NCBI GenBank assembly: GCA_946479725.1
Contig: CAMLHB010000092.1
Location: 1 to 8,727, forward strand
Source: an uncultured Actinomycetes bacterium
Lineage (GTDB): Bacteria > Actinomycetota > Thermoleophilia > Solirubrobacterales > 70-9
Length of the DNA: 8,727 nt
Reading direction: 5' to 3'
The translations under genes were made by a program, and so were the position numbers. The notes below the pieces were generated by a model that had not been told where the DNA came from, made no database searches, and saw only the letters and a program-made list of their open reading frames with translations. Position 1 is the stretch's first letter. Every line of letters starts with the position of its first letter. Below, in pieces: positions 5,887-8,727 of the stretch.

Positions 5887-7211
5887 AGCCGCTCGAAGCC
5901 CCGGTAGCGCTCCCAGTCGGTGACGGCCGCCTCGAAGGCCTCGATCTCGACTCCGGCGCGGTTCAGGTAATGGTCGACGACCTCGCCGCCGAAGGCCTCG
6001 CGCGCCACCTCGCTGGCGGCGAAGGCGTCCCGCGCCAGGTAGATGTTCGACGGCACCCGCGGCTTGTCGGACTCGTACACGTTGCCCTCGAAGGCCTCCT
6101 CCAGCTCCAGCCCGGCGTCGACCCCGTGCAGCCCGGCGGCGATCATCGCGCTCAGCGCCAGGTAGGGATTCACGTCCGCCCCCGGCAGCCGGTTCTCGAC
6201 CCGCAGTTCCTCGCCGTGCCCGACCACCCGCAGCGAGCAGGTGCGGTTGTCCCGGCCCCAGGCGATCGCGGTCGGCGCGAACGAACCCTTGGCGAAGCGC
6301 TTGTAGCTGTTGACGTGCGGCGCGTAGAGCAGGGTCAGCTCCCGCATGCAGGCGAGCTGGCCGGCGACGAAGCGCTCGAACAGCTGCTGGTCGGCGGCGA
6401 AGGCGTTCGCCCCGTCCTCCCCGGCCAGCGAGCAGTGGATGTGGCACGAGTTGCCCTCGCGCTCGTTGAACTTGGCCATGAAGGTGATCGAGTGCCCCTC
6501 CTGGGCGGCGATCTCCTTGGCGCCGTTCTTGTAGATCGCGTGGTTGTCGGCGCTCCGCAGCGCCCCGTCGTAGCGGAAGTTGATCTCGTGCTGGCCGAGG
6601 TTGCACTCGCCCTTGGAGTTCTCGACCTCCATCCCCGCCCCGGCCATCTCGTTGCGGATCCGCCGGATCAGCGGCTCCACCCGCGCCGTCCCCAGCAAGG
6701 AGTAGTCGATGTTGTAGAGGTTGGCCGGCTCGAGGTCGTGGAAGCCCTTCTTCCAGGCCTCCTCGTAGGTGTTGCGGAAGACGATGAACTCGAGCTCGGT
6801 CGCGGCCTTGGCGGAGAAGCCGCGCTCCGCCAGCCGCGCCAGCTGCCGGCGCAGGATCTGCCGCGGCGAGGCGGCTACTTCGCGCCCGTCGGCCCACTGC
6901 ACGTCGGCCATCACCATCGCCGTCCCCGGCAGCCACGGCACCAGCCGCAGCGTCTCCAGGTCGGGAACCATCTCGAAGTCGCCGTAGCCGGTGTCCCAGG
7001 AGGCCATCGCATAGCCACCGACGGTTTCCATGTCGACGTCGACCGCGAGCAGGTCGTTGCAGCCCTCCGCCCCGTGCTCGAGCACGTCGCCGAGGAAGTG
7101 CGACGCCGTCAGCCGCTTTCCCTGCAAGCGACCCTCCATGTCAGCGATCGCGAGCAGCACGGTGTCGACCGTGCCGTCCGCGACCGCCTTCTTCAGCTCC
7201 TCGACGGTCAC
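5883..7211 (-). CDS. Glutamine synthetase-like gamma-glutamyl-amine ligase (PuuA / GlnA3-GlnA4 type)
   Basis: The 442-aa protein of the glutamine synthetase fold probably joins glutamate to an amine with ATP, forming a gamma-glutamyl-amide. The N-terminal beta-grasp part precedes the catalytic domain. That domain carries ELE (Glu139, Glu141), GECNLGQHEI (Glu202, Glu209), CHIH (His257, His259), NSYKRF (301-306), APTAIAWGRDNR (312-323) and RVENRLPGADVNPY (Glu339, Arg341), so metal, ATP and glutamate ligands are present. Ammonium-site residues of true synthetases are not: the DGSS loop (Asp50) is replaced by METVGGYA, and the Glu of the GYEAP flap (Glu327 of Salmonella) is Phe311 in GSFAP. The C-terminal NLY adenylation site is also absent. 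This pattern is that of amine ligases rather than nitrogen-assimilating GlnA. The start is GTG at 7211, the first start codon after the permease stop and without a clear Shine-Dalgarno, so translation may be coupled. The stop overlaps the hydrolase start (ATGA). Confidence 0.9.
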   Translation of the reverse strand: MTVEELKKAVADGTVDTVLLAIADMEGRLQGKRLTASHFLGDVLEHGAEGCNDLLAVDVDMETVGGYAMASWDTGYGDFEMVPDLETLRLVPWLPGTAMVMADVQWADGREVAASPRQILRRQLARLAERGFSAKAATELEFIVFRNTYEEAWKKGFHDLEPANLYNIDYSLLGTARVEPLIRRIRNEMAGAGMEVENSKGECNLGQHEINFRYDGALRSADNHAIYKNGAKEIAAQEGHSITFMAKFNEREGNSCHIHCSLAGEDGANAFAADQQLFERFVAGQLACMRELTLLYAPHVNSYKRFAKGSFAPTAIAWGRDNRTCSLRVVGHGEELRVENRLPGADVNPYLALSAMIAAGLHGVDAGLELEEAFEGNVYESDKPRVPSNIYLARDAFAASEVAREAFGGEVVDHYLNRAGVEIEAFEAAVTDWERYRGFERL

Positions 7212-7235
7212 CCGCGGAACGTTACGCCGCCGGGG

Positions 7236-8727
7236 TCACGGCCGGGCCGGGCCGACTTCGGGTTCGGGCCCGATCGCTTCCTCGATCTCGATCTCGCGCA
7301 CCTGCCCGGTGAAGTGCTTGCGGGCGCTGAGCATCCAGGTGAGCCAGGCGAAGAGGATTACGACGCCCACCGTCAGCGGCGCGTAGTTGAACGCCTCCCA
7401 GGTGAATTCGTCGTTCCACGGCACCGCCGCCGGGGTGAAGGGGAGGCAGAAGATGACCGTGATCAGGCCGACCCAGAAGGTCGCGAAGATGTTCATCCAC
7501 TTGTACTTGCGGCCGTTGGTCCAGGGTCCGGGCTCAAAGTCGTCGCCCATCCGCCAGCGCAGGAAGATCGGGATCACGTAGGCGATGTAGAGGCCGATGA
7601 CGGTGATCGAGACGACCGCGAAGAACGCGAACGGTACGTTTTCGCCGTTCCCCTTCAGCGCCGGCAGGGTGATGATCAGCGCCGCGGCCGCCATCGCCAA
7701 CACGGCGTAGATCGGCACCCGCTCCGCATTGACCTGGGAGATTTTGCCGGAGGCGCGGTGGCCGAACCCTTTGTCGCGGGAGAAGGCGTAACACATGCGC
7801 GAGGCGCTGGTCAGGCAGGCGGCGCCGCAGAACAGCTGGCCGACGACGGAGATGATGAGGACGAACTTGCCCCAGCCGGTCCCCAGCGCTTCGGTCAGCA
7901 GGGTCGGCGCGAAGCCGAGCGCTTCGTTGGCGCCGTCGACGTTGGTGACCGCGAAGGTGATCGCCAGGAGGACGATCCAGCCGATCACCGCCGAGTAGAA
8001 GATCGAGCGCCAGACGCCCTTCGCCGCGGTCTCCGCGGCGCCGTGGGTCTCCTCGGAGATGTGGGCGGAGGCGTCGAAGCCGGTGATCGTGTACTGGGTG
8101 AGCAGGAACCCGAGCGGCAGCACGTAGAACCAGTACATCCCGTCGCTGAACCCGCTCTGGTTGATCCGGTGGCCGAAGACGAAGCTGACGCTCTGGTGGG
8201 TGTCGGGGACGATGATCAGGACGAGGACGATCGCGGCGACGCCGATCACGTGCCACCAGACCGAGACGCTGTTGACCAGCGAGAGCATGTGCGTGCGCCG
8301 GATGTTGACCGCGGTGTGAACAGTCAGGATCAGCGCGAAGAGGAGGAAGACCTCGGCGAGGATGTGCGCTTCGTCGCCGAAGTTGACCCCGAGGATGTCC
8401 ACTTCGTAGAGGCCGAGGACGACGTTGAGGAAGGTCGCGCAGGCGTAGTCGACCGAGGCGACCACCGCCGCCAGGCCGATCAGGTTGAACCAGCCGGTGA
8501 ACCAGGCCCAGACCGGCCCGCCCAGGCGTCCCGCCCACCAGTAGATGCCGCCCGCGGTCGGGTAGGCGGAGACCAGCTCCGACATGCAGAAGCCGATGAT
8601 CAGGATCGGGATCGAGATCAGGGGCCAGCCCCAGGAGATCGCGATCGGGCCGCCGTTGTTCCAGGCCTGCCCGTACGTGGTGAAGCAGCCGGCGAGGATC
8701 GAGATGATCGAGAACGAGATCGCGAAG
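7236..8727 (-). CDS. APC-superfamily amino acid/amine permease, 5'-truncated by window edge
   Basis: The frame is open to the right edge. The Met at 8585 is internal: upstream codons still encode membrane sequence of an APC first and second helix (AISFSIISILAGCFTTYGQ, then NNGGPIAISWGWPL). Some 496 residues are visible, and perhaps 20-40 N-terminal residues are missing. The chain has about 12 hydrophobic segments, with the family's SELVSAYPTAGGIYWWAGRLGG after helix 2, and a charged cytoplasmic C-terminus (about 30 residues, Glu/Arg-rich). This N-terminal pattern resembles the amino acid/choline transporter group of APC (yeast UGA4 and HNM1 relatives), which moves GABA, polyamines, choline or ethanolamine. 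As first visible gene of the operon it probably imports the amine that the ligase uses. It ends 24 nt before the ligase start. Family is secure; substrate is inference. Confidence 0.92.
   Translation of the reverse strand, partial: FAISFSIISILAGCFTTYGQAWNNGGPIAISWGWPLISIPILIIGFCMSELVSAYPTAGGIYWWAGRLGGPVWAWFTGWFNLIGLAAVVASVDYACATFLNVVLGLYEVDILGVNFGDEAHILAEVFLLFALILTVHTAVNIRRTHMLSLVNSVSVWWHVIGVAAIVLVLIIVPDTHQSVSFVFGHRINQSGFSDGMYWFYVLPLGFLLTQYTITGFDASAHISEETHGAAETAAKGVWRSIFYSAVIGWIVLLAITFAVTNVDGANEALGFAPTLLTEALGTGWGKFVLIISVVGQLFCGAACLTSASRMCYAFSRDKGFGHRASGKISQVNAERVPIYAVLAMAAAALIITLPALKGNGENVPFAFFAVVSITVIGLYIAYVIPIFLRWRMGDDFEPGPWTNGRKYKWMNIFATFWVGLITVIFCLPFTPAAVPWNDEFTWEAFNYAPLTVGVVILFAWLTWMLSARKHFTGQVREIEIEEAIGPEPEVGPARP

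Larger units (their letters stand above)
2947..8727 (-). other. Putative operon for gamma-glutamyl-dependent amine or amino-alcohol catabolism
   Basis: Five co-directional genes (permease, amine ligase, gamma-glutamyl hydrolase, ALDH, SDR) are joined by a 24-nt gap, a 4-nt ATGA overlap, a 4-nt GTGA overlap and a 1-nt gap, so a single transcript is very likely. The set gives import, activation by gamma-glutamylation, oxidation and deprotection. It differs from the E. coli puu set in having an SDR and no visible FAD amine oxidase. The promoter and any regulator are to the right of the window. Confidence 0.8.

Noticed and set aside
5068..6936. Long minus-strand reading frame of 622 codons that seems to fuse a Gly/Arg-rich region to the gamma-glutamyl hydrolase
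   Set aside because: The first 350 or so codons are the out-of-frame shadow of the ligase gene, with low-complexity Arg/Gly/Ala sequence. The real hydrolase starts at the ATG at 5886, overlapping the ligase stop as ATGA.
5883..7211. Ordinary ammonium-assimilating glutamine synthetase
   Set aside because: The DGSS loop, flap Glu and adenylation Tyr are missing, and the gene lies in a catabolic operon with a gamma-glutamyl hydrolase and an ALDH.
1..8727. CRISPR arrays, tRNA/rRNA genes, insertion sequences, long direct repeats, strong intrinsic terminators
   Set aside because: None was found by reading: no spaced repeats, no transposase or integrase, no clear tRNA-like structure, and no hairpin followed by a T-run. 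A covariance-model and repeat search could still find weak ones.

Overview
The window is a GC-rich bacterial chromosome segment with almost no intergenic space. GTG starts are common, and genes abut or overlap by 4 nt. This composition, the actinobacterial-type MMPL transporter and the small secreted Cys-containing protein suggest an Actinomycetota genome, perhaps Thermoleophilia/Solirubrobacterales. That placement is an inference from style and is not proven. I see no RNA genes, insertion sequences, CRISPR arrays or phage genes.

Left part (1-2950). An MMPL/RND-type membrane transporter, cut off by the left edge, runs rightward. Its last 49 codons lie antisense to the 3' end of a leftward gene for a predicted secreted protein of unknown function (1398-2159). 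That gene has a good Shine-Dalgarno sequence and a plausible promoter in a 92-bp divergent spacer. On the other side of the spacer, a class I glutamine amidotransferase-like gene (start GTG at 2252) runs rightward to 2950.

Main part (2947-8727, all minus strand). This is a compact five-gene operon, in transcription order: an APC-superfamily amine/amino-acid permease (5' end beyond the right edge), a glutamine-synthetase-like gamma-glutamyl-amine ligase, a PuuD-like gamma-glutamyl hydrolase, an NAD(P)-dependent aldehyde dehydrogenase, and a short-chain dehydrogenase/reductase (SDR). The junctions are a 24-nt gap, an ATGA overlap, a GTGA overlap and a 1-nt gap. The last gene ends tail-to-tail with the amidotransferase, sharing the four bases CTAG.

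How they may work together. An amine is imported, gamma-glutamylated by the ligase (glutamate + ATP + amine), oxidised while carrying the gamma-glutamyl protecting group, and released by the hydrolase as glutamate plus an amino acid. This is the logic of the E. coli Puu putrescine pathway and of the gamma-glutamyl routes for polyamines and ethanolamine in Streptomyces (the GlnA2, GlnA3 and GlnA4 enzymes). No PuuB-type flavin amine oxidase is visible, and an SDR sits in the operon instead. An SDR oxidises alcohols, so an amino alcohol such as ethanolamine fits the visible enzymes better than putrescine: SDR, then ALDH, then hydrolase would give gamma-glutamyl-glycine and finally glycine plus glutamate. 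The substrate is inference. The operon's promoter and any regulator lie outside the window.
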